Assembly: GCF_014297445.1 (NCBI RefSeq)
Contig: NZ_JACORU010000006.1
Span: 124,001 to 188,000, forward strand
Direction of reading: 5' to 3'
Length of the DNA stretch: 64,000 nt
Origin: Ramlibacter albus
Lineage (GTDB): Bacteria > Pseudomonadota > Gammaproteobacteria > Burkholderiales > Burkholderiaceae_C
Shown here one piece after another: positions 55,033 through 62,798 of the stretch. The notes under the pieces are model-generated. The model did no database searches and was not told the DNA's origin. It worked only from the letters and a program-made list of their open reading frames with translations. Each line of letters begins with the position of its first letter. The stretch's first letter is position 1. The position numbers and the translations under genes are program-made.

Positions 55033-55935
55033 TCAGCGCTGCGACTTGTCCTTCGCGTTCTGCGCCTCGATGCGGTCGCGCGCGGCCTGCCAGTCGGCGT
55101 CGCTCCACGACCGCAGCTCGTAGAAGTTGCCCCCGGTGGCCAGCGCATTGCCGCCGTCCATGAAGATGGACTGCCCGGTCAGCCAGTCGCAGTGGCCGGG
55201 CGCCATCAGGAACGTGGCCAGGTTCTGCAGCTCCGCCATCGTCCCCGTCCGCGCCATCGGGTTGTTCGCCTTGCTGCGCGACCCCGGCTCCTCGCCCGGG
55301 TTCAAGCGCTTGCTCATCCCCTCGGTCGGGATTTCGCCCGGCCCGACCGCGTTCAGCCGCACGCCGTACTTCGCCCACTCCACCGCCAGCGACTTGGTCA
55401 TCACCTCGATGCCCGCCTTGCTCATCGCCGACGGCACGACGTAGGGGCTGCCGTTGTCCACCCAGGTGACGATGATGCTCATCACGCTGCGCAGCGGCTG
55501 GCCCTGCTTCCATTCGCCCGCCTTCGCCTGCTGCACCCAGCGCTTGCCGACCGCCTGCGTCACGTAGAAGGTGCCGTGGAAGACGATGTTCGCGACGGCG
55601 TCGAAGCCACGCGGCGACAGCGCCTCGGTGGGCGAGATGAAGTTGCCCGCCGCGTTGTTGATCAGGCCCGTGAGGCCGCCGTCCTGCCACAGCGACTCGA
55701 CCATTTCGTCCACCGCCTGCGCGACGCGGATGTCCACGCCGAATGTGTCGATGCGGCGCTGCGGAAATTTCTCGCGCCACGCGGCCGCCGTCTCGTCGCA
55801 CACCGCCTTGCGGCGGCCGCAGATCGCGACGTCGGCACCGAGCGAAAGAAAGCGCTCGGCCATGGCCTTGCCCAGGCCCGTGCCGCCGCCGGTGACGAGG
55901 ATGCGCTGGCCGTTCAAAAGGTTCGGCTGGAACAT
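55033..55935 (-). CDS. SDR of the 2,4-dienoyl-CoA reductase (DECR) type
   Basis: 300 residues. NADP loop TGGGTGLGKAMAERFLSLGA; NNAAGNFISP (the usual NNAG motif). The classical Y-x3-K is absent: the active-site region reads SPYVVPSAMSKAGIEVMTKS, with Ser where Tyr normally stands, exactly as in mitochondrial 2,4-dienoyl-CoA reductase (PSASAKAGVEAMSKSLA), whose catalytic Tyr lies elsewhere; the N-F-I-S-P and W-x-x-Y residues agree with that group. It would reduce 2,4-dienoyl-CoA during degradation of polyunsaturated acids. Cytoplasmic. Convergent with the serine hydrolase (3 bp apart). Confidence 0.85.
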   Translation of the reverse strand: MFQPNLLNGQRILVTGGGTGLGKAMAERFLSLGADVAICGRRKAVCDETAAAWREKFPQRRIDTFGVDIRVAQAVDEMVESLWQDGGLTGLINNAAGNFISPTEALSPRGFDAVANIVFHGTFYVTQAVGKRWVQQAKAGEWKQGQPLRSVMSIIVTWVDNGSPYVVPSAMSKAGIEVMTKSLAVEWAKYGVRLNAVGPGEIPTEGMSKRLNPGEEPGSRSKANNPMARTGTMAELQNLATFLMAPGHCDWLTGQSIFMDGGNALATGGNFYELRSWSDADWQAARDRIEAQNAKDKSQR

Positions 55936-56056
55936 GGGGACCTCCTGTCTTTGCCGGGCGCCTATCTTGGCACGTGTGCATCCATCATGTAAGTGCAGGA
56001 TGGACGCCCGGCACCGGCAGCCCTAGCGTGTGGCGACGAACATGGAGGACCTTGGG

Positions 56057-57106
56057 ATGCATGCACGCCGACTCGCAGTCCTTTTCCTTGCCGCCCTGGT
56101 CTCGGCCCTTGCGGCCGCGCAGGCACCCGCGCCCGCTGCGCGCGAAGCGCCGGTGCGGACCCTGCCGGTGCCGGACAGCGTGAGCCCCGCGATGCAGAAG
56201 ATCATCGCCAACCCGCTCCATCCACGGTGGCTCTCGGAACCGAAGGACGCGAACGAGTGGAAGGCGCTCGTCAAGCAGGCCTACGACGCCGTGATGCCGG
56301 CGCTGCCGCGGCTGCGAGAGGCGCTCGGCGTTGCCGTGAAGCCGGACACGATGGGCGGCGTGCCCGTCTACGTGATCACGCCGCGCTCCGTCGCGGAGCG
56401 CAACGCCAACCGCGTGCTGCTGCACCTGCACGGCGGCGCGCGGGTTTTGCACCCGGGCGAAGCGGGCACGTACGAAGCGATCCTGATGGCGGGGCTCGCG
56501 GGCTTCCACGTCGTCTCGGTCGACTACCGCATGCCGCCGGACCACCCTTTCCCCGCCGCACTCGACGACGCCGTCGCCGTGTACCGTGCGCTCGTCGCGA
56601 AGTACCCGCCGCGCAACGTCGCCGTGTTCGGCGCGTCCGCCGGCGGCAGCCTGACGATCACCACCTTGCTGCGCGCCAGGGCGGAGGGCCTGCCGATGCC
56701 CGGTGCGATCGCGCCCGGCACGCCCACGGTCGACCTGACCAAGACCTCCGACACGCTCTTCACCAACGACGGCGTGGACAACACGCTGGGCACTTACGAC
56801 CGCATGATCCGCGCCTCGGCGCTGCTCTACGCCAACGGCCGCGACCTGAAGGACCCGCTGCTGTCGCCCATCTACGGCGACGTGCGCGGCTTCCCGCCCG
56901 CCATCCTCACCAGCGGCACGCGCGACCTCTACCTGTCCAACACGGTCCGCATGCATCGCAAGCTGCGCGCGGCAGGCGTCGAGGCCGTGCTGCAGGTGTG
57001 GGAGGGGCAGTCGCACACGCAGTACATCGGGGACTTCAACGCCCCCGAAGTGCGCGAGTACCACGAGGAAGTGGCGCGCTTTCTCGACCGGCACCTCGGC
57101 CGTTGA
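56057..57106 (+). CDS. Exported alpha/beta hydrolase (HSL/acetyl-esterase family)
   Basis: 349 residues. GGAGGA lies 7 bp before ATG 56057; signal peptide RLAVLFLAALVSALAAAQAP. The oxyanion motif reads HGGARVLHPGEAG where the family normally has HGGG, so the third Gly is Ala. The nucleophile is in GASAGGSLTITTLLRARAEG; acid Asp in SGTRDLYLSNT; His in EGQSHTQYIG. VDYRMPPDHPFPAALDD is the usual HSL motif. Periplasmic esterase of unknown substrate. It precedes a Bug receptor gene by 82 bp in the same direction. Confidence 0.85.
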   Translation: MHARRLAVLFLAALVSALAAAQAPAPAAREAPVRTLPVPDSVSPAMQKIIANPLHPRWLSEPKDANEWKALVKQAYDAVMPALPRLREALGVAVKPDTMGGVPVYVITPRSVAERNANRVLLHLHGGARVLHPGEAGTYEAILMAGLAGFHVVSVDYRMPPDHPFPAALDDAVAVYRALVAKYPPRNVAVFGASAGGSLTITTLLRARAEGLPMPGAIAPGTPTVDLTKTSDTLFTNDGVDNTLGTYDRMIRASALLYANGRDLKDPLLSPIYGDVRGFPPAILTSGTRDLYLSNTVRMHRKLRAAGVEAVLQVWEGQSHTQYIGDFNAPEVREYHEEVARFLDRHLGR

Positions 57107-57188
57107 AACCACTAGGGATTCGCTCTGTTGACACCGGCCCGGCCGGGGCCGCATCGTTGGCCCCTCGGTCGCCGAAGAAGGAGCAGCC

Positions 57189-58163
57189 ATGCGCGCCCTG
57201 CAGTTGCCGCGGATCCTGCGGTTCGTCCTCCTCGTGTTCGCGCTGGGTATTGCCGGCCCGGCGCTGGCCCAGCAGTACCCGAACAAGCCGGTGCGGTTGA
57301 TCGTCCCTTTCCCGCCCGGCGGGTCGGCCGACGTCGTCGCGCGTTCGGTGGCGCAGTCGATGTCGCAGGGCCTCGGCCAGCAGGTCATCGTGGAGAACAA
57401 GGCGGGCGCCGACGGCATGATCGCCGGCGACGCGGTGAAGACGGCGCCGCCCGATGGCTACACGCTGTTCTTCGCCACCAACACGGCAATGAACGCGGCG
57501 CCCGTATTGCACAAGAACATCACCTACGACCCGGTTGCCGACTTCACGCCCATCGGCGGTGTCGGCGTGTTCGGCTTCTTCGTGTTCGCCAACAGCCAGT
57601 TGCCGGTCAAGACGCTGGCCGAGCTGTTCGACCACGCACGCGCCAACCCCGGCAAGCTGGCCTACGGGTCCGGCAACAGCACGAGCATCGTCGCGACGGC
57701 GCTGCTCACGCAGGGCGCGAAGGTGAACGCGACGCACGTGCCCTACAAGGGTGATGCGCCGATGACGCTCGACCTGCTCGCGGGCCGCGTGCAGTTCGCC
57801 ATCGCCACGGGCACGCTGCTGCCGCACGTGAAGGAGGGCAAGCTGCGCATGCTCGCGACGATGCTGCCTACCCGCTCGCCGCTTTTCCCGGACGTGCCCA
57901 CGCTGCCCGAAGCCGGCGCCAGCGCGATGCCGATGACGCCGTGGGCCGGCCTCTTCGGCCCCGCGAAGCTCCCGCAGCCCGTCGTGGAGCGGCTCGCGCG
58001 CGAGCTCACGCGCGCACTCGCGGACCCCCAGGTGCGCGAGACGATGGAGAAGCTCGCGTTCGCGCCGCAGGGCGCCACGCCCGAACAACTGGGCGAGATG
58101 CTGAAGGCGCAGCTCGCGACGTGGCGCACGGCCGGCAAGGCGGCCGGGCTCGAGGCGAACTGA
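57189..58163 (+). CDS. Bug/TctC-family periplasmic solute-binding protein
   Basis: 324 residues. Signal peptide LPRILRFVLLVFALGIAGPA, cleaved after LAQ. YPNKPVRLIVPFPPGGSADV, ENKAGADGMIAGDAVKTAPP, YTLFFATNTAMNAAPVLHKN and ATHVPYKGDAPMTLDLLAGR are standard Bug motifs. AGGAG lies upstream of the ATG. Its link to the esterase directly upstream suggests uptake of a product released in the periplasm. Its stop is 17 bp from that of the convergent response regulator. Confidence 0.93.
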   Translation: MRALQLPRILRFVLLVFALGIAGPALAQQYPNKPVRLIVPFPPGGSADVVARSVAQSMSQGLGQQVIVENKAGADGMIAGDAVKTAPPDGYTLFFATNTAMNAAPVLHKNITYDPVADFTPIGGVGVFGFFVFANSQLPVKTLAELFDHARANPGKLAYGSGNSTSIVATALLTQGAKVNATHVPYKGDAPMTLDLLAGRVQFAIATGTLLPHVKEGKLRMLATMLPTRSPLFPDVPTLPEAGASAMPMTPWAGLFGPAKLPQPVVERLARELTRALADPQVRETMEKLAFAPQGATPEQLGEMLKAQLATWRTAGKAAGLEAN

Positions 58164-58179
58164 GGCGCGGCAACGCGCG

Positions 58180-58827
58180 TCAGGACTGCGGCAACCCCAG
58201 GCGCCTGGCCGCCAGCGCCGCCTGCGTGCGGTTCACCACACCGAGCACGCGGAAGATCGCGGACACATGGATCTTCACGGTGATGTGCGCCAGGCCCAGG
58301 CGCAGCCCGATTTCCTTGTTGTTCAGGCCTTGGCACACCATCGCCAGGATCTCCAGCTGCCGCGCCGTCAGGTCGGCACCCGCCTGCGCGAACATGGCGC
58401 CACCGTCGGCCTGCTCCCAGTTCGGCGCCACGGGCCGGCCCGCGAGGACGCTGCGCAGCGCCTGCGCAAGCGTTTCCATCGAGTCGGTCTTGTGCAGGAA
58501 CGCACTGGCGCCCGCGCGCATCGCCGCGTCGCCCTCGCGCCGGTCCTCGGAACCGCTGACGACGACCACCGCGGCGCGTTCGAAGCGCTTGCAGAAGGCC
58601 CGCACCGCCTCCGCGCCATTCAGCGTGGGCAGGCGAAAGTCGAGGAGCACCAGCCGGAATTCGTCGCTCGCCTCGCGCGCGGCGAGGCCTTCTTCGGCCG
58701 TGCCCGCGCAGACGACATGCGCGTCCGGGTAAAGCGTCTGCACGAGGGTGGCGAGCGCCGCGCGGAAGAGCGGATGGTCGTCGACGACGACGGCAGCGGG
58801 CAGCAGCGGTTTCGAAGCAGTTGTCAT
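58180..58827 (-). CDS. NarL/FixJ-family two-component response regulator
   Basis: 215 residues. The receiver opens with AAVVVDDHPLFRAALATLVQ; phospho-acceptor Asp in LVLLDFRLPTLNGAEAVRAF; conserved Lys in AFLHKTDS. A LuxR-type helix-turn-helix ends it: LTARQLEILAMVCQGLNNKE, IGLRLGLAHITVKIHVSAIF. This is a DNA-binding output without a cognate kinase directly adjacent; the hybrid kinase 6.7 kb away is the nearest. Divergent from the secreted protein gene, with dyad site 3 between them. ATYPICAL spacing or truncation is not seen. Confidence 0.92.
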   Translation of the reverse strand: MTTASKPLLPAAVVVDDHPLFRAALATLVQTLYPDAHVVCAGTAEEGLAAREASDEFRLVLLDFRLPTLNGAEAVRAFCKRFERAAVVVVSGSEDRREGDAAMRAGASAFLHKTDSMETLAQALRSVLAGRPVAPNWEQADGGAMFAQAGADLTARQLEILAMVCQGLNNKEIGLRLGLAHITVKIHVSAIFRVLGVVNRTQAALAARRLGLPQS

Positions 58828-58887
58828 GAACCACCCCCGGCGTCAGGATAGCTCCGGCAGGCGCCTCGATCAATTGGATGGCTGCGC

Positions 58888-58899
58888 ATACCCGGGTAT
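58888..58899. promoter_or_regulatory. ATAC-N4-GTAT dyad, site 3 (response regulator/secreted protein)
   Basis: ATACCCGGGTAT, a perfect 12-bp palindrome. A CTAAGTT -10-like element begins at 58924, its T being 26 bp beyond the dyad, before the secreted protein gene. Confidence 0.65.
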
Positions 58900-58956
58900 T
58901 GCTGAAAGCCGGAACGCTCCCGACTAAGTTGGAGTGCCAACCAACGAGGAGAGCAC

Positions 58957-59379
58957 ATGCAGATCCGTCCCGCCATCGCTTCGATCGCTTCCATCGCATT
59001 CGTCACGCTCCTGTCGCACGCGGCTGCGTTCGCGCAGACGTCGCCGGTCGGGTCGTGGAAGTCGGCCACGGTGAACAACCCGCACTGGCCGTCGCACAAC
59101 ACCACGGTGCTGCTCACCATCAACGACCTGGGCGCCGACCAGCGCGTCACGGGCCGTTTCAGCGTGAACTCGCCGGGTGCCAGCGGCGGCGGCGGCTACA
59201 ACTGCCCGACCGGCACGGTCTCGGGCACCTTCGACGGCACGGTGCTGAAGGTGGCGTCCAAGGGCAGCAACCTGTGCGCCGAGCGCAACTGGGAGATGAA
59301 GGTGAGCGGCGACGAGATGTCCGGCACGTACCGCGGCCAGGACGGCAACGAGATCCCGATGACCTACACGCGACGCTGA
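58957..59379 (+). CDS. Exported hypothetical protein, beta-rich
   Basis: 140 residues. GAGGAGAG precedes the ATG. Signal peptide SIASIAFVTLLSHAAAFAQT, then SPVGSWKSATVNNPHWPSHN and a Gly/Ser-rich loop; alternating hydrophobic strands (TVSGTFDGTVLKVASKGSNL, NWEMKVSGDEMSGTYRGQDG) suggest a lipocalin-like or small beta-barrel fold with two Cys (NCPTG, NLCAER) that may form a disulfide. Function unknown. Dyad site 3 lies 57 bp upstream. Confidence 0.75.
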   Translation: MQIRPAIASIASIAFVTLLSHAAAFAQTSPVGSWKSATVNNPHWPSHNTTVLLTINDLGADQRVTGRFSVNSPGASGGGGYNCPTGTVSGTFDGTVLKVASKGSNLCAERNWEMKVSGDEMSGTYRGQDGNEIPMTYTRR

Positions 59380-59472
59380 AGACTGCCCCAGCCTTTCGTA
59401 GGAGTGCCTCCACGTGGGGCTCCTTCTATCCTCGCGCCGGTTACCCGATCAATCGCGCCGCAAGGAGGAGCC

Positions 59473-59952
59473 TTGGAGAACCCACCGAGTCGCTGGCTGG
59501 CTGCAGCCACCAGCCGCATCACGAGAGCCCTGAAACGAAGGCCGGCAGATTTCCCCCTAATCACCGACGACCCTGAAACCTTCCTGGGCGAGGGGTTCCA
59601 GTGGCTTCACCAGGTCGGGGGGGACCCCGTCACCTGCGATGTGGTGCGCGAGCACTACGGGCGCCGCCACGACGGGCAGCACATCGAGTTCCTGCTGGCC
59701 TGCTCCAGCTTCGGCCATGCGCGCGGCCCGCTGCAGCGCTTCGAGCAGTACCGGCACATCATCTGCAAGTTCGTCCATCCGGGCGCCGCGCGGCCCGTGC
59801 AGCTGTCCGACGCCCGCCGCGGCGAGCTGCTGCGGGAATGGGAACGCTGGTGCGGGGGCAACCGCCTGCCCGTGGGTGTGGAACTGCCCGCGTTGCAGGC
59901 GGCACAGCTCGAGATCCAGCAGGTCGTCGAGCAGGAAAGGGCGGCGGCCTGA
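59473..59952 (+). CDS. Hypothetical cytoplasmic protein
   Basis: 159 residues with a TTG start preceded by an AAGGAGGAG site; a longer GTG reading from 59404 lacks such a site and its N-terminus looks like spacer. DFPLITDDPETFLGEGFQWL, HIEFLLACSSFGHARGPLQR and YRHIICKFVHPGAARPVQL are hydrophilic and helical. Not recognised. Its stop is 3 bp from the convergent spoVR gene. The upstream gap 59380-59472 holds an imperfect dyad around CCACGTGG (59411-59418). Confidence 0.65.
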   Translation: MENPPSRWLAAATSRITRALKRRPADFPLITDDPETFLGEGFQWLHQVGGDPVTCDVVREHYGRRHDGQHIEFLLACSSFGHARGPLQRFEQYRHIICKFVHPGAARPVQLSDARRGELLREWERWCGGNRLPVGVELPALQAAQLEIQQVVEQERAAA

Positions 59953-59955
59953 GCC

Positions 59956-61506
59956 TCAGTGGTGCTGCACCGCCGGGGTCACTTCCCAGTGCTGCATCAC
60001 GCGGTCCTGCCCGTCCACGCTCTCCAGCCGCACGCGGAAGCCCCACAGGCGCGCCACGTGCTTGACCACCTCTTCGGCGCTGTTGTCCAGCGGGCGGTCG
60101 TTGTGGCGGATGTGGCGCAGCGTGAGCGACCGGTCGCCGCGCGCGTTGACGTTCCACACCTGGATGTTGGGCTCGCGCCAGCCCAGGTCGTGCTGGCGTG
60201 CCAGCGACTCGCGCAGGCGCCGGTAGCCCGCGTCGTCATGGATGGCCGACACCTCCAGCTCCTTCTGCGTGGCGTCGTCCAGCACCGCGAACAGGCGGAA
60301 GTCCCGCATCAGCTTGGGGCTGAGGTACTGGCCGATGAAGCTCTCGTCCTTGAAGTGCCGCATCGCGTAGTCGAGCGTCTTGATCCAGTCGCTGCCCGCG
60401 ATGTCGGGGAACCACTCGCGGTCCTCGTCCGTGGGGTGCTCGCAGATGCGGCGGATGTCCGTGTACATCGCGAAGCCCAGCGCATACGGGTTGATGCCGC
60501 TGTAGCCGGGGTGCGTCACCGGCGGCTGGAACACCACGTTGGTGTGCGAGGAGAGGATCTCCATCATGTACCCGTCGGTCAGCAGGCCTTCGTCGTACAT
60601 GGTGTTGAGCAGCGTGTAGTGCCAGAACGTGGCCCAGCCCTCGTTCATTACCTGCGTCTGCCGCTGCGGGTAGAAGTACTGCGCCACCTTGCGCACGATG
60701 CGCACCACCTCGCGCTGCCAGGGCTCCAGCAGCGGCGCGTTCTTCTCGATGAAGTACAGGATGTTCTCCTGCGGCTCGTCGGGGAAGCGCTTCTGCTTCT
60801 TCTCGGCCTGCTTGCCCGCCTTGGTGGGCAGCGTGCGCCACAGGTCGTTCACCTGCTGCTGCAGGTACTGCTCGCGGTCCTTGCGGCGCTGCTCTTCCTC
60901 CACCATGCTGATCTTCTGCGGGCGGCGGTAGCGGTCCACGCCGTAGTTCATCAGCGCATGACAGGCATCGAGCACCTGCTCCACTGCGTCGATGCCGTGG
61001 CGCTCCTCGCATTCCGTGATGTAGCTGCGCGCGTAGACCAGGTAGTCCACGATCGAGCTCGCGTCCGTCCACATGCGGAACAGGTAGTTGCCCTTGAAGA
61101 ACGAGTTGTGCCCGAAGCACGCATGCGCCATCACCAGCGCCTGCATGGGCATCGTGTTCTCCTCCATGAGGTAGGCGATGCACGGGTCGGAGTTGATGAC
61201 GATCTCGTAGGCCAGGCCCATGTGGCCGCGGCGGTAGCTCTTCTCGCTGGCGATGAAGTGCTTGCCGAAGGACCAGTGGCGGTAGTTCACCGGCATGCCG
61301 ACGGACGCGTAGGCGTCCAGCATCTGCTCGGAGGAGATCACCTCCAGCTGCGACGGGTAGGTGTCGAGCCCGAACCGCTCGGCCGTGCGGCGGATCGCGT
61401 CGAAGTAGGTTTCGATCAGCTCGAAGGTCCAGTCGGACGGCGCGGGCAGCAGCTTGCCGTCGCTCGGCATGATGCCGTGTTCTTCGGGGAGCTCGATGAT
61501 GCTCAT
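59956..61506 (-). CDS. SpoVR/YcgB family protein
   Basis: 516 residues, close to the usual family length. SDWTFELIETYFDAIRRTAE, DTYPSQLEVISSEQMLDAYA, HWSFGKHFIASEKSYRRGHM and MGLAYEIVINSDPCIAYLME are near-invariant; MNEGWATFWHYTLLNTMYDE in the middle is the strongest signature. Role unknown in detail; in E. coli the yeaG-yeaH-ycgB group responds to nitrogen starvation and stationary phase. ATG 61506 overlaps the yeaH stop (ATGA). Confidence 0.95.
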   Translation of the reverse strand: MSIIELPEEHGIMPSDGKLLPAPSDWTFELIETYFDAIRRTAERFGLDTYPSQLEVISSEQMLDAYASVGMPVNYRHWSFGKHFIASEKSYRRGHMGLAYEIVINSDPCIAYLMEENTMPMQALVMAHACFGHNSFFKGNYLFRMWTDASSIVDYLVYARSYITECEERHGIDAVEQVLDACHALMNYGVDRYRRPQKISMVEEEQRRKDREQYLQQQVNDLWRTLPTKAGKQAEKKQKRFPDEPQENILYFIEKNAPLLEPWQREVVRIVRKVAQYFYPQRQTQVMNEGWATFWHYTLLNTMYDEGLLTDGYMMEILSSHTNVVFQPPVTHPGYSGINPYALGFAMYTDIRRICEHPTDEDREWFPDIAGSDWIKTLDYAMRHFKDESFIGQYLSPKLMRDFRLFAVLDDATQKELEVSAIHDDAGYRRLRESLARQHDLGWREPNIQVWNVNARGDRSLTLRHIRHNDRPLDNSAEEVVKHVARLWGFRVRLESVDGQDRVMQHWEVTPAVQHH

Positions 61507-62798
61507 GGCGTGACGGGTTGCTTCTTGAAGAGGTCGCGGAACACCGGGAAGATCTGGGAAGGCGTGCAGATCTTCTGCATCGCGAAGTGCGGGTTGGCGT
61601 CACGCACGCGCGTGTACTCCTCCCACAGGTTCTGGTCTTCGTCGGCCACCTGCACGTACGCGTAGTAGCGCACCAGCGGCAAAATCTTGTTGTCCAGCAG
61701 CTCGCGGCACTTGCTGCTGTCCTGCTGCCAGTTGTCGCCGTCGGAGGCCTGCGCGCCGTAGATGTTCCACTCGGTGCCCATGTAGCGCTCGCGGATGATG
61801 TCGTTCATCAGCGTGAGCGCGGAGGACACGACCGTGCCGCCGGACTCCGTGGCGTGGAAGAACTCGTCTTCGGTCACTTCCGCGGCCTGCGTGTGGTGGC
61901 GGATGAACACCACCTCGGTCTTCTCGTAGTGGCGCGTGAGGAAGAGGTACAGCAGGATGAAGAAGCGCTTGGCGAGGTCCTTGCGCGACTCGTCCATCGA
62001 TCCCGACACGTCCATCAGGCAGAACATCACCGCCTTGCTCGTGGGCATCGGCTCGCGCACGCGGTTGCGGTAGCGCAGGTCGAAGGGGTCCAGGAAGGGC
62101 ACGCGCTTGAGCCGTTCGCGCAGCAGCACGATGTCGGCCTCGAGCCGCGCGAGCTCCTCGCGCGTGTCGCCGCGCTTCTTCGCTTCCTCGAACTGCTCCT
62201 CGGCGCGCTTGAGCTCGCTGCGCGCGTCGCCGCCCATCGCGATGCGGCGGGCCAGGCCGGTGCGCATGGACCGCACGATGTGCAGGCTGGTCGGGTTGCC
62301 TTCGGAGATGAACCCCGCGCGGCGCGACTTCCACTCCGGGATGTCCGACAGCAGCTGCGTGCGGATCAGCCGCGGCAGCGCGAGGTCGTCGAAGAAGTAG
62401 TTCATGAACTCTTCGCGCGAGATGCGGAAGGTGAAGTCGTCCTCGCCCTGCCCGTCCGGCGACGCGCTGCCGCTGCCGGAGCCACCGCCGCCGCCCTGCG
62501 GCCGCTGGATCCTGTCGCCGCGGATGTATTCCTGGTTGCCCGGGTGCACCATCTCGCGGCTGCCGCCGGGCGCGTGGCCGAAGACCGGCTCGGTCACGTC
62601 CCGCCTGGGCAGGTTGATGTCGGCGCCTTCCTCGATGTCGCGGATGCTGCGGTCGCCCACGGCCTTGCGCACCGCTTCCTTGATCTGGTCGCGGTAGCGG
62701 CGCAGGAACCGCTCGCGGTTACCGATCGACTTGTTCTTGCCGGACAGGCGCCTGTCGATAACCTGGTGGAGCTGGGTACGCTCGGCAGTCACGGTCAC
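61503..62798 (-). CDS. YeaH/YhbH family protein (DUF444, vWA-like)
   Basis: 431 residues, GTG start. HQVIDRRLSGKNKSIGNRER and RRYRDQIKEAVRKAVGDRSI at the N-terminus, a Gly/Ser-rich linker (GGGGSGSGSASPDGQGEDDF), and a von Willebrand A-like domain with metal site in MFCLMDVSGSMDESRKDLAK and VVSSALTLMNDIIRERYMGT. In E. coli YeaH acts with kinase YeaG under starvation. The start lies right behind the prkA stop and the stop overlaps the SpoVR start, giving a tightly packed three-gene operon. Confidence 0.95.
   Translation of the reverse strand: MTVTAERTQLHQVIDRRLSGKNKSIGNRERFLRRYRDQIKEAVRKAVGDRSIRDIEEGADINLPRRDVTEPVFGHAPGGSREMVHPGNQEYIRGDRIQRPQGGGGGSGSGSASPDGQGEDDFTFRISREEFMNYFFDDLALPRLIRTQLLSDIPEWKSRRAGFISEGNPTSLHIVRSMRTGLARRIAMGGDARSELKRAEEQFEEAKKRGDTREELARLEADIVLLRERLKRVPFLDPFDLRYRNRVREPMPTSKAVMFCLMDVSGSMDESRKDLAKRFFILLYLFLTRHYEKTEVVFIRHHTQAAEVTEDEFFHATESGGTVVSSALTLMNDIIRERYMGTEWNIYGAQASDGDNWQQDSSKCRELLDNKILPLVRYYAYVQVADEDQNLWEEYTRVRDANPHFAMQKICTPSQIFPVFRDLFKKQPVTP

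Noticed and set aside
55989..56026. Possible fourth ATAC-N4-GTAT site before the esterase
   Set aside because: A CCTAGC element exists but the position 26 bp upstream reads ATGTAAGTGCAG, which is not the dyad.
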